A stretch of DNA of 64,000 bases from Saccharibacillus sacchari DSM 19268 (lineage in GTDB: Bacteria; Bacillota; Bacilli; Paenibacillales; Paenibacillaceae), in contig NZ_KK073875.1 of the NCBI RefSeq assembly GCF_000585395.1, positions 4,704,298 through 4,768,297 of the forward strand. Reading direction: 5' to 3'. The position numbers and the translations under genes were made by a program. Positions 51,876 through 61,154 of this stretch are shown piece after piece. The stretch's first letter is position 1. Every line of letters starts with the position of its first letter. Below the pieces are notes generated by a model. That model was given only the letters and a program-made list of their open reading frames with translations, had not been told where the DNA came from and did not search any database.

Positions 51876-51935
51876 ATCTTTAATTTGAAGTATTTCTGAT
51901 GAGTTCATCATATCTTGAATTAAAGATAATGTCAA
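51876..51935 (-). promoter_or_regulatory. Promoter with two MhqR-like operators
   Basis: On the minus strand TTGACA (51935-51930), 17 bases, TATGAT (51912-51907). The spacer holds TATCTTTAATTCAAGATA (51928-51911), an inverted repeat matching the Bacillus MhqR box TATCTCGAATTCGAGATA at most positions. A second weaker copy (ACTTCAAATTAAAGAT, 51891-51876) lies downstream of the -10. Repressor binding at both would block transcription until quinones are present. Confidence 0.75.
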
Positions 51936-51975
51936 CAGCGAAGATTCGTCTTTGAAAAAATCATGTTATGATCGC

Positions 51976-52001
51976 AAAAAACCTACCCCGAAAGGGGTAG
52001 G
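51976..52001 (-). terminator. Terminator of the DUF2264/GH88 operon
   Basis: On the minus strand CCTACCCC-tttc-GGGGTAGG followed by six T residues, about 40 bases after the stop at 52043. Confidence 0.9.
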
Positions 52002-52042
52002 CTTCGTTTGTAACCGTTAATCTCTATTTTTCTAGTAGCCGT

Positions 52043-53209
52043 TCAAAGATACAAAGCCTGATCCGCCGCCATGCGTTCTCCCGCGGCAATCTTCACTGAC
52101 GTCCATTTTGCATCTTCTTCAGCCCAAAAGCGATCGGCCGGCGATAAGCCCAGCGGCAGGAACACGGTCGAGCATAAGTATAAACTCCCTACGCTGATGT
52201 AGCCTTCCGCAAGCTCCGGCTGATATCCGTACAAACCCGGCGTCAACCATCCCTGCCCGTCCAACGTACCCGGAGCCTGCATAATACGTCGAATCACGGC
52301 GGTCAACGCACAGCGTACCTGCTCCGGCACCACCTTTTCCTCCAAAAAATGCTGAAGAGACGCCTGAGACAGATGCTGGAATGCCCCGAATCGGTAGACG
52401 ATGGAACGACCGATCGGCGGGAACGTGCCGTCCGGCGCGATCATATGCTCCAACACCGACGCGTAACGCGTGGCTCTCGCCAGCACGGTATCCGCAATCT
52501 CGGCATAACCGGGCGACGCATCGCGAAGCAGTCCCACCAGATCCACCAACATCGGCTGGATGACGAAGCTGTTGTAGTAGTCCCAATGAAAGTCTTTGCC
52601 GTCTCCGTACATGCCGTCGCCTTTGTACCAGTCCATGTGCAGATGCAGCGCCAGATCGATCCGCATCCGGTCATAGTCCTCGTCACCCAGCAGATACAAT
52701 GCCGCTTCGACCATCGCGCTGAACAGCAACCAATTGGTCTTCGGCGGAACGGTCCGGCGCGTGCGGCGCAGTTCCGTCATCAGGCGCTGCTTGACTGCTT
52801 CAGGCAGTTGACCGGCGATCGTCTTCGGAGCACGAACCAGCGCATGAGCGAGAAAAGCGGCATCCACCAGCGGCTGACCGATATCGGAAAAGTTCATGTA
52901 ATCGGGCGAAGCCGGATCGGTGGCGGCATCGATGCCGCTGCGTACCTTTTCCGCATATGCCGCACGAAGCGCTTCCTCTTCGCCTTCAAGCCCCTCCGAC
53001 TCCAACCAGGGTGCCATGCCGCAGATCAGACGTCCGAACGCTTCCAGACACGCATAGGGAGCACGATCCGGATGAAAATCTATCGGCAGACGTTCCTTCA
53101 ACTGTCGTTCGCCGAGCGCATTCAACACCGGGTCCGCAATCGTCAGCATCGTATCCAACCAATATTGCCGTGCTTCTTTTCCGCTTGTGCCCTCTTGTTG
53201 ATCTACCAT
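52043..53209 (-). CDS. DUF2264 protein, probable glycan hydrolase
   Basis: A 388-residue protein matching DUF2264 (PF10022). Typical motifs are FGRLICGMAPWL, TNWLLFSAMVEAALYLLG, GDGMYGDGKDFHWDYYNSFV and APDGTFPPIGRSIVYRFGAF. The family has an alpha-toroid fold, and some members are reported as beta-glucuronidase-type enzymes (GH154), so acting on uronyl sugars beside GH88 makes sense. There is no signal peptide. The start overlaps the end of the GH88 gene by 7 bases, so the two are translationally linked. Confidence 0.85.
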   Translation of the reverse strand: MVDQQEGTSGKEARQYWLDTMLTIADPVLNALGERQLKERLPIDFHPDRAPYACLEAFGRLICGMAPWLESEGLEGEEEALRAAYAEKVRSGIDAATDPASPDYMNFSDIGQPLVDAAFLAHALVRAPKTIAGQLPEAVKQRLMTELRRTRRTVPPKTNWLLFSAMVEAALYLLGDEDYDRMRIDLALHLHMDWYKGDGMYGDGKDFHWDYYNSFVIQPMLVDLVGLLRDASPGYAEIADTVLARATRYASVLEHMIAPDGTFPPIGRSIVYRFGAFQHLSQASLQHFLEEKVVPEQVRCALTAVIRRIMQAPGTLDGQGWLTPGLYGYQPELAEGYISVGSLYLCSTVFLPLGLSPADRFWAEEDAKWTSVKIAAGERMAADQALYL

Positions 53210-54369
53210 AAGTGCTTGTCCTGATTCAAGAAACGAAGCACGGCTTCAATAAAGAAGTAATCCCCGTAGATAATCGGAATTTCGTGTTCGCCGCCGTGGT
53301 AAGCAACGCTTCCCCCGCCGACGATTCCGTCCTCTTCGGGATTCCAGTTCACGAATTTCGCCTCGGTTGCCTGAAGCATGCGCAATGCGGCTTTTACATA
53401 TAGAGCTTGTTCATATTCCGGCACTGCACCTGCAATCTCCAGCAACCCGCATGCCGCGCACATCGCTGCCGTCGTATCGTACACGACCGGTTCGGCAGGC
53501 GCCCGGAAGTCTGCCAGCGGCAAGTCTCCTGTCGAAGCCACGTTGGCGATAAAATAATGCGCGATAAGCTTGGCGGCATCCAAATAATCCTGATTTCCCG
53601 TATGACGGTGGCTCAGAGCCATGCCGTAGAGCGCCCAGGCCTGTCCTCTGCTCCATGAAGAACCGCTTTCGAATCCTTGCCCGCCCGGATTTTCCAATAC
53701 CGAACCGTCAGCCGGATCGAAGATCATGATATGGTTCGACGAACCGTCTCCCCGCAACGCGGTGCGCAATACCGTATCCGTATGCAAAATGGCGATATCC
53801 CGGTATCTCGGGTCCTGCGTCTCGTCGCTCGCCCAGTACAATAGCGGAATATTCATCAAACAATCGATAATCATCCAACCGGATCGATTGTTGCCCGGAT
53901 CATCGTTCCATGCGCGCAGGAATTGCCCCGCCGGATTGTAGCGTCCTGCCAAAATATTCGCTGCGTGCAGTCCCCGTGTCCGCGAGCGCGGATTGCCGGT
54001 CAGCCGATAATCGGCAACCGCCGAATGCAGCCACATAAAGCCGACATCATGATGCAGACCGTCAAAGCCGTGGAGTGCGGTATCCAGCCTTTCCTCGACC
54101 TGCTCCGCCGCCGTCCGGTAAGCACCGTCTCCGGTCGCTTGGTACATCTGCCACAACATCCCCGGCCAAAAACCGTTCGTCCACCAGTAGATATCTTTTT
54201 CGCCCAAATCCTCGTAACGTCCGTTCACCGGGATATAAGGAATATTCGCGCCGATTCGAGCACATTCTGCCGACATCTTGGTTTGAAGTTTAGCCCAAGC
54301 ACTCTCCAGCCACATCCGATCTTCGCTGCTTATGGGCTTGCCCGCCTGCTTTTCTACATTCGTATTCAT
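53203..54369 (-). CDS. Glycoside hydrolase family 88, unsaturated glucuronyl hydrolase
   Basis: A 388-residue cytoplasmic (alpha/alpha)6-barrel enzyme. It removes 4,5-unsaturated uronic acid from oligosaccharides made by polysaccharide lyases. DIYWWTNGFWPGMLW, HHDVGFMWLHS (first catalytic Asp), MIIDCLMNIPLLYWASD (second catalytic Asp) and SSWSRGQAWALYGMALSHRH match UGL. ATG 54369 is chosen over GTG 54381, which overlaps the ribosome site. It is first of a two-gene operon, divergent from an AraC regulator. Its likely substrates are glycosaminoglycan, xanthan or gellan fragments. Confidence 0.92.
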   Translation of the reverse strand: MNTNVEKQAGKPISSEDRMWLESAWAKLQTKMSAECARIGANIPYIPVNGRYEDLGEKDIYWWTNGFWPGMLWQMYQATGDGAYRTAAEQVEERLDTALHGFDGLHHDVGFMWLHSAVADYRLTGNPRSRTRGLHAANILAGRYNPAGQFLRAWNDDPGNNRSGWMIIDCLMNIPLLYWASDETQDPRYRDIAILHTDTVLRTALRGDGSSNHIMIFDPADGSVLENPGGQGFESGSSWSRGQAWALYGMALSHRHTGNQDYLDAAKLIAHYFIANVASTGDLPLADFRAPAEPVVYDTTAAMCAACGLLEIAGAVPEYEQALYVKAALRMLQATEAKFVNWNPEEDGIVGGGSVAYHGGEHEIPIIYGDYFFIEAVLRFLNQDKHLW

Positions 54370-54501
54370 GCTGATCTTCACTCCTTCGTCAAAGTGATCA
54401 TCCTTGTACCTTCTTCTTTACTATAAAATCTTGCAGGGTCGTAAAGCGATAATCTATAATGAGCGAAAACTGACACATTGTGCGAATGAGAGGAGATCCT
54501 T

Positions 54502-55287
54502 ATGCTCAAGCTGGTAAAATGCGGCTTCAATTCGACCCATCCCGAAGGGATTTTGATCGATCGTCCGCAGGGTTCGGGCTACTATGTTTTCGTCTTGTTC
54601 AAAAGCCGGACGCAAATCGAACTTACAGGTCGAAGCCTGATCGCGAACCCGGATACGTGGATGATCTTTCGACCGGATACTCCTTATCGTTACCGCAATC
54701 TGGACCGCTCCTTCGTGAACGATTGGCTTCATTTCGGCGGAGAAGAAGCGGAAGCGCTGCTCGGCGACTTGAAATTGCCGCTGGACGAACCCGTTCCTGC
54801 CGTCTATTCGGCTTCCCTGTCGCGCCTGGTGATGGAACTTCAACGCAGCGTCTGGCTCGGCGGCCCGCTGCAAGAACGAATTATCGCGTCCGACTTGACC
54901 GGCTTTCTGATGAAGCTGGGCAATTTGCGCAGCCTGCGCCCGAGACCCGAACGGACGGATCGTTATTTCCCGCAGCTGTCCGAAATCCGAAGCCGACTCT
55001 ATAGCACGCCGCAGCAGCGATATACGATCGACGAGCTGGCAGCGGAGGTCAGCTTAAGCCGCTCCCATTTTCAACATGTGTACAAAGAGCTGTTCGGCTG
55101 TCCCGTCTCGCTCGATATGATCCATAGCCGCCTGGAATTCGCAAAATACCTGCTAGAAAACGGCTCGCAACCTGTTGGCGTGATCTCGAATTTGTGCGGA
55201 TACGACAACGAGACGCACTTTATGCGACAGTTCAAAAAATTCACCGGACGTACGCCTAGCGGATATCGGAAAAGTTTGCGGACATGA
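54502..55287 (+). CDS. AraC family transcriptional regulator
   Basis: A 261-residue regulator with an N-terminal cupin-like sensor (residues 1-140, including YRYRNLDRSFVNDWLHFGG) and two AraC helix-turn-helix motifs: YTIDELAAEVSLSRSHFQHV and PVGVISNLCGYDNETHFMRQ, ending in TGRTPSGYRK. ATG 54502 follows GAGGAGATCCTT. Being divergent from the GH88/DUF2264 operon, it most likely senses the sugar released there and activates that operon. Confidence 0.92.
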   Translation: MLKLVKCGFNSTHPEGILIDRPQGSGYYVFVLFKSRTQIELTGRSLIANPDTWMIFRPDTPYRYRNLDRSFVNDWLHFGGEEAEALLGDLKLPLDEPVPAVYSASLSRLVMELQRSVWLGGPLQERIIASDLTGFLMKLGNLRSLRPRPERTDRYFPQLSEIRSRLYSTPQQRYTIDELAAEVSLSRSHFQHVYKELFGCPVSLDMIHSRLEFAKYLLENGSQPVGVISNLCGYDNETHFMRQFKKFTGRTPSGYRKSLRT

Positions 55288-55393
55288 AACGTGCATTGCC
55301 CGGGAAATACGCAGGAAAAGCCAAATCCCCCTCTGTACAAACGTTCAAAATCGGCTTACGATTTATCAGGATATGATTAAAGAGAGGAAGTTA

Positions 55394-56581
55394 ATGAATA
55401 TGTTCGAGGCACGTACAGTCAACCAATTGCAACAAACACTGAGAAAAAGCATCGAAAACCATGAAATTGCGGGTGCAAATCTGATGGTCATCCAAGATGG
55501 CGAAGAAGTATTTTACCATCAAGATGGATTCGCGGATCTGGATCGTCAAAGCCCAATCAGCCGCGATACGATCTTCCGCCTGTATTCGATGACCAAGCCG
55601 ATTACCGCGACTGCGGTGATGATGTTACTGGAGCGCGGAGAAATCGATCTGTTCGATCCCGTAAGCCTTTACATCCCAAGCTTCCGCAATCCGATGGTGG
55701 AAAAAAACGGCTCACTGCTTCCGGCGATGCGTGAGGTCAATATTCAGGATCTGCTGAACATGACCTCGGGACTGGTGTACGGTGGAGAAAATCTAGCCGG
55801 ACAGCATACGGACGCCCTGTTCCGGGAGCTGAATCAGCGTCTTAACAGCGATACGCCGATGAGTACATTGGAGTTTGCGAGTCGTTTGGGTGAAGGTCCT
55901 TTGGCTTTCGAGCCTGGCTCCGATTGGACGTACGGCACTTCCGGGGATGTGCTGAGTGCCATCGTGGAAACGGTGAGCGGAAAACGTTACGGCGAGTTTT
56001 TGCAACATGAAATCTTTGAACCGCTGGGTATGTCCGACACGGGATTTTGGTTATCCGAGGCGCAGCGCAGCCGATTGTCGAAAACGGTTCAAAATAATGA
56101 CGAAGGCGGATTGAAGTTGTATGCCGACAACCACTTGGGCGTGCTGCATCAACTGGATCGGGAGCCTGCATTCGAATCGGGCGGCGCAGGTCTGGCTTCC
56201 ACAATCGTCGATGCGGCGAAGTTTACGACAATGCTGATGAATGAAGGACGACTGAACGGCGCTCAATTGCTGAATCCAAAAACGGTTCAAAAAATGACAA
56301 TGCCGAGCCTGACTTCCCGGCAGCAAAAAGGATTCGAAGGTTGGCATTCCCTCGTCGGCCACGGCTACGGCAATCAGATGCGCATCATGACCAACCCCGG
56401 ACAAGCCGGTTTAATAGGCAGCGTAGGCGAATACGGTTGGGACGGCTGGTTGGGTGCCTACTTCACCAACAGTCCGCAGGACAAGCTGACGTTCCTGTTC
56501 ATGGTGCAAAAACGGGATGCCGGAACGCTGCCGATCACGCGGAAGTTGAGAAATATCGTGTTTTCTTCTCTCCAAAAGTAA
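55394..56581 (+). CDS. Serine hydrolase, beta-lactamase/EstB family
   Basis: About 395 residues of the class C beta-lactamase fold. The active serine and lysine are in the SxxK motif of FRLYSMTKPITAT; the Tyr motif is SDWTYGTSGDV. GGAGLASTIVDAAKFTTMLM and GWDGWLGAYF are typical late motifs. There is no signal peptide, so it is an intracellular esterase or amidase rather than a secreted lactamase. ATG 55394 follows AGAGAGGAAG; ATG 55400 is an alternative. Confidence 0.9.
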   Translation: MNMFEARTVNQLQQTLRKSIENHEIAGANLMVIQDGEEVFYHQDGFADLDRQSPISRDTIFRLYSMTKPITATAVMMLLERGEIDLFDPVSLYIPSFRNPMVEKNGSLLPAMREVNIQDLLNMTSGLVYGGENLAGQHTDALFRELNQRLNSDTPMSTLEFASRLGEGPLAFEPGSDWTYGTSGDVLSAIVETVSGKRYGEFLQHEIFEPLGMSDTGFWLSEAQRSRLSKTVQNNDEGGLKLYADNHLGVLHQLDREPAFESGGAGLASTIVDAAKFTTMLMNEGRLNGAQLLNPKTVQKMTMPSLTSRQQKGFEGWHSLVGHGYGNQMRIMTNPGQAGLIGSVGEYGWDGWLGAYFTNSPQDKLTFLFMVQKRDAGTLPITRKLRNIVFSSLQK

Positions 56582-56593
56582 CGTCGCATCCTT

Positions 56594-56640
56594 AAAAGCC
56601 CGCTTTCGGGAGAGTTCGAATCTCTCCTGAAGCGGGCTTT
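56594..56640. terminator. Bidirectional terminator
   Basis: AAAGCCCGCTT and AAGCGGGCTTT pair, with a second stem GGAGAG/CTCTCC inside. It separates the convergent serine hydrolase and diguanylate cyclase genes. Confidence 0.88.
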
Positions 56641-56657
56641 GCGCATTCCCGGATTTC

Positions 56658-58229
56658 TTATTTGAATATTACGCTGCGGTTCCGACCGGATTCCTTTGCT
56701 CGGTACAGAGCAAGGTCTGCTTTTCGAAATAAAATTTCCGAAGTCGATTCGTCCGTCCGGATCGCGATTCCGAGAGAAACGGTAATCGGCTGAGGAATAG
56801 GCATTAAGCTGATCTCGACAGTCGTTCGAATGCGCTCAGCCGTCAACATGGCCGTCTCTTCGTCTCCATTCGACAAAAGCAGCACGAACTCTTCGCCGCC
56901 GTAACGGAAGCAATGATTGTTTATGCCGATCTGATCGGACAACATGGCGCCCATTTCTCTCAGCACTTCATCTCCTTTTTGATGCCCGTACGTATCGTTC
57001 ACGGATTTGAAATGATCGATATCAAGGAAAACAACGGAAAATTTCTTGTTTTGCTGCATCCATTCGTCCGTTAAACTCTCCAAGGTCCGACGATTCAGAA
57101 GCCCCGTCAGCGGATCATGATTGGCCTCGCGCAGCAAATAGGCTTCTGCCTCGCGGCTTTTCCTCTCCGCCAGCAAAATGGCCTCTTTCAGCATCTTGGT
57201 CTCGTAATTCCAATCCTCCACATTCGGAATTTCCTTCGGTCCTTTGCGGTTGGCCATATTTTCGGTGTACAAGGCCAAAGTATGCAGCGGCATCGAGAGT
57301 TTATGCGAAACATATAACGTCATCAGCAGAACAACGACGACTGCCGGAAGCATGTAGATACCGGTTTCGAACGTAGACGCTTCGGCGGATTCCAGCACAT
57401 TGGCATACGGAGTCTGAAACACCACGCACCAGCCCGTTTGCGGGATCATGGCATGGCCGGCCAAAAAGCGCTTGCCGTCCTGCTGATCGATGGTAGCCGA
57501 CCCGCTTCCCCCTCTGGAAAAGGCATACCGAACAAACGTATCCGATACTTCTTTCCCGATCCATTGCTCGTTAGGATGATACATGTATTTGCCGGATTGG
57601 TCGATCACATAAAAATAAGAGCCATCGTCCTTATGGTTTTGGGTGCCGAGAATCTCGCCCAATCGGTTTTCTTCTTTCAAATAGATCGAACCGGCAAGCA
57701 TTCCGTGGTACATGCCGTCACGGGAAAACAAAGGCTGGCTAACCGTTACGATATACCTTCCGGTCGGGGCAATATACGGAGCGGAAATGGAAGGGGTTTT
57801 GCCGGCTAATGCTTTTACGAGCTGCGGCGTCGTAATCGTCGTTCCTTTCAAACCGAGATCCGGCGTGCTATAGGTCAAGACGGAACTATCGTTAATAATC
57901 ACGACAGAGTTAAAAAAACCGTTCGACTTTCTGAAATAGTCCAAATTGCGCTGAATCATCTCCGGCGAAGAATCGGTCGACATGATGTAATCGGCCGACT
58001 CCAGCAAAGATTTTTGCATCGTCTCGATCGCCGTACTGCTGATTCTCGCCAGCTCGCCCGCATGATACTCGTTCAGCCTGAGCGTCTGCGCAGCCAAAGC
58101 CTCCCGGCCGTTGATGTAACTCATATACGACCCGATTCCGGCTGCCGAAAGCAGGATAAAAATCGACAATAACCCGATTACAGTGGATAATTTGATTCCC
58201 TGAGCGAACCTTCCCGCTTTCCTGTTCAT
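56658..58229 (-). CDS. Diguanylate cyclase with extracellular dCache sensor
   Basis: A 523-residue membrane protein that makes cyclic di-GMP. Transmembrane helix 1 is at residues 15-35, then a dCache-type sensor of about 240 residues (GRYIVTVSQPLFSRDGMYHG) and helix 2 near residue 290. The GGDEF domain starts at HDPLTGLLNRRTLE; the metal site is VVFLDIDHFKSVND, and the active loop is FRYGGEEFVLLL (GGEEF, active form). The C-terminus is LYRAKESGRNRSVIF. No EAL domain. It is transcribed alone. Confidence 0.95.
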   Translation of the reverse strand: MNRKAGRFAQGIKLSTVIGLLSIFILLSAAGIGSYMSYINGREALAAQTLRLNEYHAGELARISSTAIETMQKSLLESADYIMSTDSSPEMIQRNLDYFRKSNGFFNSVVIINDSSVLTYSTPDLGLKGTTITTPQLVKALAGKTPSISAPYIAPTGRYIVTVSQPLFSRDGMYHGMLAGSIYLKEENRLGEILGTQNHKDDGSYFYVIDQSGKYMYHPNEQWIGKEVSDTFVRYAFSRGGSGSATIDQQDGKRFLAGHAMIPQTGWCVVFQTPYANVLESAEASTFETGIYMLPAVVVVLLMTLYVSHKLSMPLHTLALYTENMANRKGPKEIPNVEDWNYETKMLKEAILLAERKSREAEAYLLREANHDPLTGLLNRRTLESLTDEWMQQNKKFSVVFLDIDHFKSVNDTYGHQKGDEVLREMGAMLSDQIGINNHCFRYGGEEFVLLLSNGDEETAMLTAERIRTTVEISLMPIPQPITVSLGIAIRTDESTSEILFRKADLALYRAKESGRNRSVIFK

Positions 58230-58387
58230 ATTCCCCTTCTCCTCGACAGCAAGATAACCGCCAAACTATGCTTTCTGTATATATCGGAAATTGGAGGCGA
58301 TTAATTTCGACAGAAAACGAAAAAAATTAGGATAAAACAACTACAAGTCATGCGTCGATAGTTGCAACTTTTAAAATAAAACGCAAA

Positions 58388-58419
58388 AATCCCCCTACTC
58401 CTTGCGGAGTAAGGGGATT
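58388..58419 (-). terminator. Terminator after tRNA-Ile2
   Basis: On the minus strand AATCCCCTTACTCC-gcaa-GGAGTAGGGGGATT, followed by TTTGCGTTTT. It closes the two-tRNA unit. Confidence 0.88.
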
Positions 58420-58427
58420 CGCCATGA

Positions 58428-58501
58428 TGGACCCTACAGGACTCGAACCTGTGACCAACCGGTTATGAGCCGGTAGCTCTAACCAACTGAGCTAAGGGTC
58501 C
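58428..58501 (-). tRNA. tRNA-Ile2 (CAU anticodon, lysidine type)
   Basis: A 74-base cloverleaf: acceptor GGACCCT/AGGGTCC, anticodon stem CCGG with loop CTCATAA, and T-loop GGTTCGAGTCC. The overall sequence (TAGCTCAGTTGGTTAGAGC and GGCTCATAACC) matches Bacillus tRNA-Ile(CAU) rather than elongator Met. CCA is not encoded. Confidence 0.88.
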
Positions 58502-58548
58502 TGGTTCCAAAGCAGCCGTAAGGCTGGTTCGGGACAGCCAAACTGTAA

Positions 58549-58622
<74 letters not shown>

Positions 58623-58687
58623 ACATTGTACAAGCTGTTTATTTCGAACAGCGACAATGAATAGTATAGCTTTTTTTGCCAAGAAAG

Positions 58688-60247
58688 TCAAGACGTTTTT
58701 GAATTCAACAAGGAGAGAAGGGTTTGCCACTGCGGAGATTCGGTGCCGAACGTCAGCGTTCCCTCATCCGTGAACGGCCCTTTTAACCAGCGGCGCCCTT
58801 CATTCTCCCATTGCTCTAAAGCTTGCTTCGCAGGAATCTGTCCCTCCAGCACACGCTGGAACAATTGCCTGCCGGCATCACCGATCTGCCACAACTGCGG
58901 GTTCGCCTGAACAGCTTGATCTTCCCGCTCCGCAATCGGCTCGGCAGGTCTCAGCTTCGTGAAGGCGTCGCTTCTATAGCCATACTTTTCCGCTTCCGAC
59001 GCGATCGCATCCAAGCGGCTCGGCATCCGATAAGGATCATGCAGTTCCATCGCTTGCACGCGTTCTCCTGTAACAAACCGAATAAATTCCCAAGCCTCGT
59101 CTTTACGCGTGCTCGACGAAACGATCGAGAAAGTATCTCCAAGCTTCACACTGGCACCGATATCTTCTTTGCCCGGATGAACAGGAACCGTCACCGTTTT
59201 CCATTCAAATGGATCAAAGCCGCTGATGCGCTGCGCATTCCGAGCTGCCGTTTGCAGATCGGACGCATAGCTGCTATCCGCAATCGTCATGGCTGCCTTT
59301 TCTCCAAGGAACAAGTCTCCGCCGAACGGATCATACTTCTCGGGATCCGTCGCCGCACGAAGCGCCAGCGGAATCGCTTCCTGCTTGGTCATGTCCGCTA
59401 GCTCCGTCCAAAGTTCCAGCCACTGCGGCGTATCGACCTTCATTTCCTCCGATTCCAGATCGAAGGTAGAAAGGCCCAAAGGCTCTGTATAAGCGCGTAT
59501 CGCCCACAAAGGATCTTCCGCCAACGTCGGGGTAAAAGACAATCCGTAAGTCGTAGCCCCTTCTTCGTCTTCGCCGCTAGCAGCACGCGCCAAAGCAAAC
59601 GCTTCGTCCCAAGTCATTCCGTCTTCAGGCGGTTTCACGTTATGACGTTCAAACCAATCGACATTATAATACAAGGCAGATGAAGCATAGTCCGGCGTGA
59701 GCGCGTAAAGTTGTCCTCCGCCGAGATCCTTGAGTCCATTGATCACGGCAGGAGCAAATTCCTGTTCGGCTTCGCCCGTTTTCTCCATATAAGGAGCAAG
59801 CGGCTGCGTCCATCCTTTGTCCACGGCCGAACGAAGCATCTCCGCGTCCAAAATCAACACGTCAACCGAAGCCTTTCCTTCTGTCAACTTTTGCAATTCC
59901 TCAAGAGGCACCCGGGTTCGAACCTGCTCCGAATCCGGATCCAAGTAGCGATAACGCGTCGTATCAATCGCGGGTACAATCTCGATGTCCAACTCCGGGT
60001 GCATATATTCATAAATATCCGTATAGGTTTCCCGATAATACCGATCTTCCGCTTCTCCGGTAACAATTCCGATTCGCAGCGTGTTCGCGACTTCTGATTC
60101 TTCGCTTTTCACGCCACTGGACACTCCTTCTTCCGGCGCTTCTACAGACGGTTGCTCACTGCCAGCCGAAAAGCACCCAGGCAGTAAAAATAACGCTGTC
60201 AGGGCGGCCGCGACGCCTTTCCAGGAAAGGCTTTTCTCCTTCTGCAT
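58688..60247 (-). CDS. Orphan extracellular solute-binding lipoprotein
   Basis: A 519-residue family 1 sugar-type binding protein. The signal ends in LFLLPGCFS, with the lipid cysteine near residue 25, then a long Ser/Glu linker. YYNVDWFERHNVKPPEDGMTWDEAF is the family core (in two parts), and EAWEFIRFVTG the C-terminal hallmark. No permease genes accompany it, so it either serves a distant importer or acts as a sensor partner. The neighbours are tRNA genes. Confidence 0.88.
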   Translation of the reverse strand: MQKEKSLSWKGVAAALTALFLLPGCFSAGSEQPSVEAPEEGVSSGVKSEESEVANTLRIGIVTGEAEDRYYRETYTDIYEYMHPELDIEIVPAIDTTRYRYLDPDSEQVRTRVPLEELQKLTEGKASVDVLILDAEMLRSAVDKGWTQPLAPYMEKTGEAEQEFAPAVINGLKDLGGGQLYALTPDYASSALYYNVDWFERHNVKPPEDGMTWDEAFALARAASGEDEEGATTYGLSFTPTLAEDPLWAIRAYTEPLGLSTFDLESEEMKVDTPQWLELWTELADMTKQEAIPLALRAATDPEKYDPFGGDLFLGEKAAMTIADSSYASDLQTAARNAQRISGFDPFEWKTVTVPVHPGKEDIGASVKLGDTFSIVSSSTRKDEAWEFIRFVTGERVQAMELHDPYRMPSRLDAIASEAEKYGYRSDAFTKLRPAEPIAEREDQAVQANPQLWQIGDAGRQLFQRVLEGQIPAKQALEQWENEGRRWLKGPFTDEGTLTFGTESPQWQTLLSLLNSKTS

Positions 60248-60424
60248 GACCTTCTGCCCCTCTCGTTGTCTCGTACGGGTATGTTAACGTTAACTAATCG
60301 ATTAACGTCTCTTTATATTGGACGCTGCGTTGGGCAAATTGGTTGCGCATGGAATGATTGTTTAAAATCAGCTTACTTCATTGCACGCATGCCGTCCAGG
60401 TACCAAGTCGGTCGAAAAGCAAAA

Positions 60425-60453
60425 AGCCGGAATTCCGCTCTGGAAGTCCGGCT
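60425..60453 (-). terminator. Terminator of the pyrimidine operon
   Basis: On the minus strand AGCCGGACTTCC-agagc-GGAATTCCGGCT followed by TTTTTGCTTTTC, about 30 bases after pyrE. Confidence 0.9.
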
Positions 60454-60482
60454 TACTCTGTGCAGCTGTCTATAATACGCGT

Positions 60483-61124
60483 TTATTTGCCGAAAGCAGA
60501 CGGATCTTCACGCCATGATTTCAACAATTCGACCTGACTTTCCTGAATCGTTCCCAGTTCCAACGCCGTCTGCATAAGCGCTGTGTAGTTGGACAATGTC
60601 GCAAGCGGAACATTGGCCTCGGCAAAGACTTGAATCGCGCGATCCAACTGGTAGCTGAAGATCGCAAGCACGGCCAGAGGCTCCGCTCCCGCTTCGCGCA
60701 CGGCCAGGGCTGCTTTAAGCGAACTGCCGCCTGTAGAGATCAGGTCTTCGATCACGACGACCTTTTGCCCTTCTTTGATCAGACCTTCGATTTGATTCTG
60801 TTTGCCGTGTCCTTTGGCTTTGTCGCGAATATAAGCCATAGGCAGATCGAGTTTCTGAGCGACCCAAGCCGCATGCGGAATACCCGCTGTCGCGGTTCCC
60901 GCAATCACTTCCGCGTCCGGGTACCGGGTACGGATCAACTCCGCAAAACCTTCGGCAATCCGATCGCGCACTTCCGGGTAAGCCATCGTCAGGCGGTTAT
61001 CGCAGTAAATGGGAGATTTGATGCCTGACGTCCAGGTGAACGGCTCGTCCGGCTGCAATGCTACCGCACCGATATTCAGCAGGTCTGCTGCAATTTTAGC
61101 TTCGATCGTGGTTTGTGTCGTCAT
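60483..61124 (-). CDS. pyrE: Orotate phosphoribosyltransferase
   Basis: A 213-residue enzyme of de novo UMP synthesis that joins orotate and PRPP to OMP. The PRPP loop is VVIEDLISTGGSSLKAAL; SPIYCDNRLTMAYPEVRD, near residue 32, and the flexible loop with YIRDKAKGHGKQNQIEG are as in Bacillus PyrE. ATG 61124 follows TGGAGG. It is the last gene of the operon, 30 bases after pyrF. Confidence 0.97.
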   Translation of the reverse strand: MTTQTTIEAKIAADLLNIGAVALQPDEPFTWTSGIKSPIYCDNRLTMAYPEVRDRIAEGFAELIRTRYPDAEVIAGTATAGIPHAAWVAQKLDLPMAYIRDKAKGHGKQNQIEGLIKEGQKVVVIEDLISTGGSSLKAALAVREAGAEPLAVLAIFSYQLDRAIQVFAEANVPLATLSNYTALMQTALELGTIQESQVELLKSWREDPSAFGK

Positions 61125-61154
61125 ATTGATGTTCCTCCAGAATTTCGAATTGGT

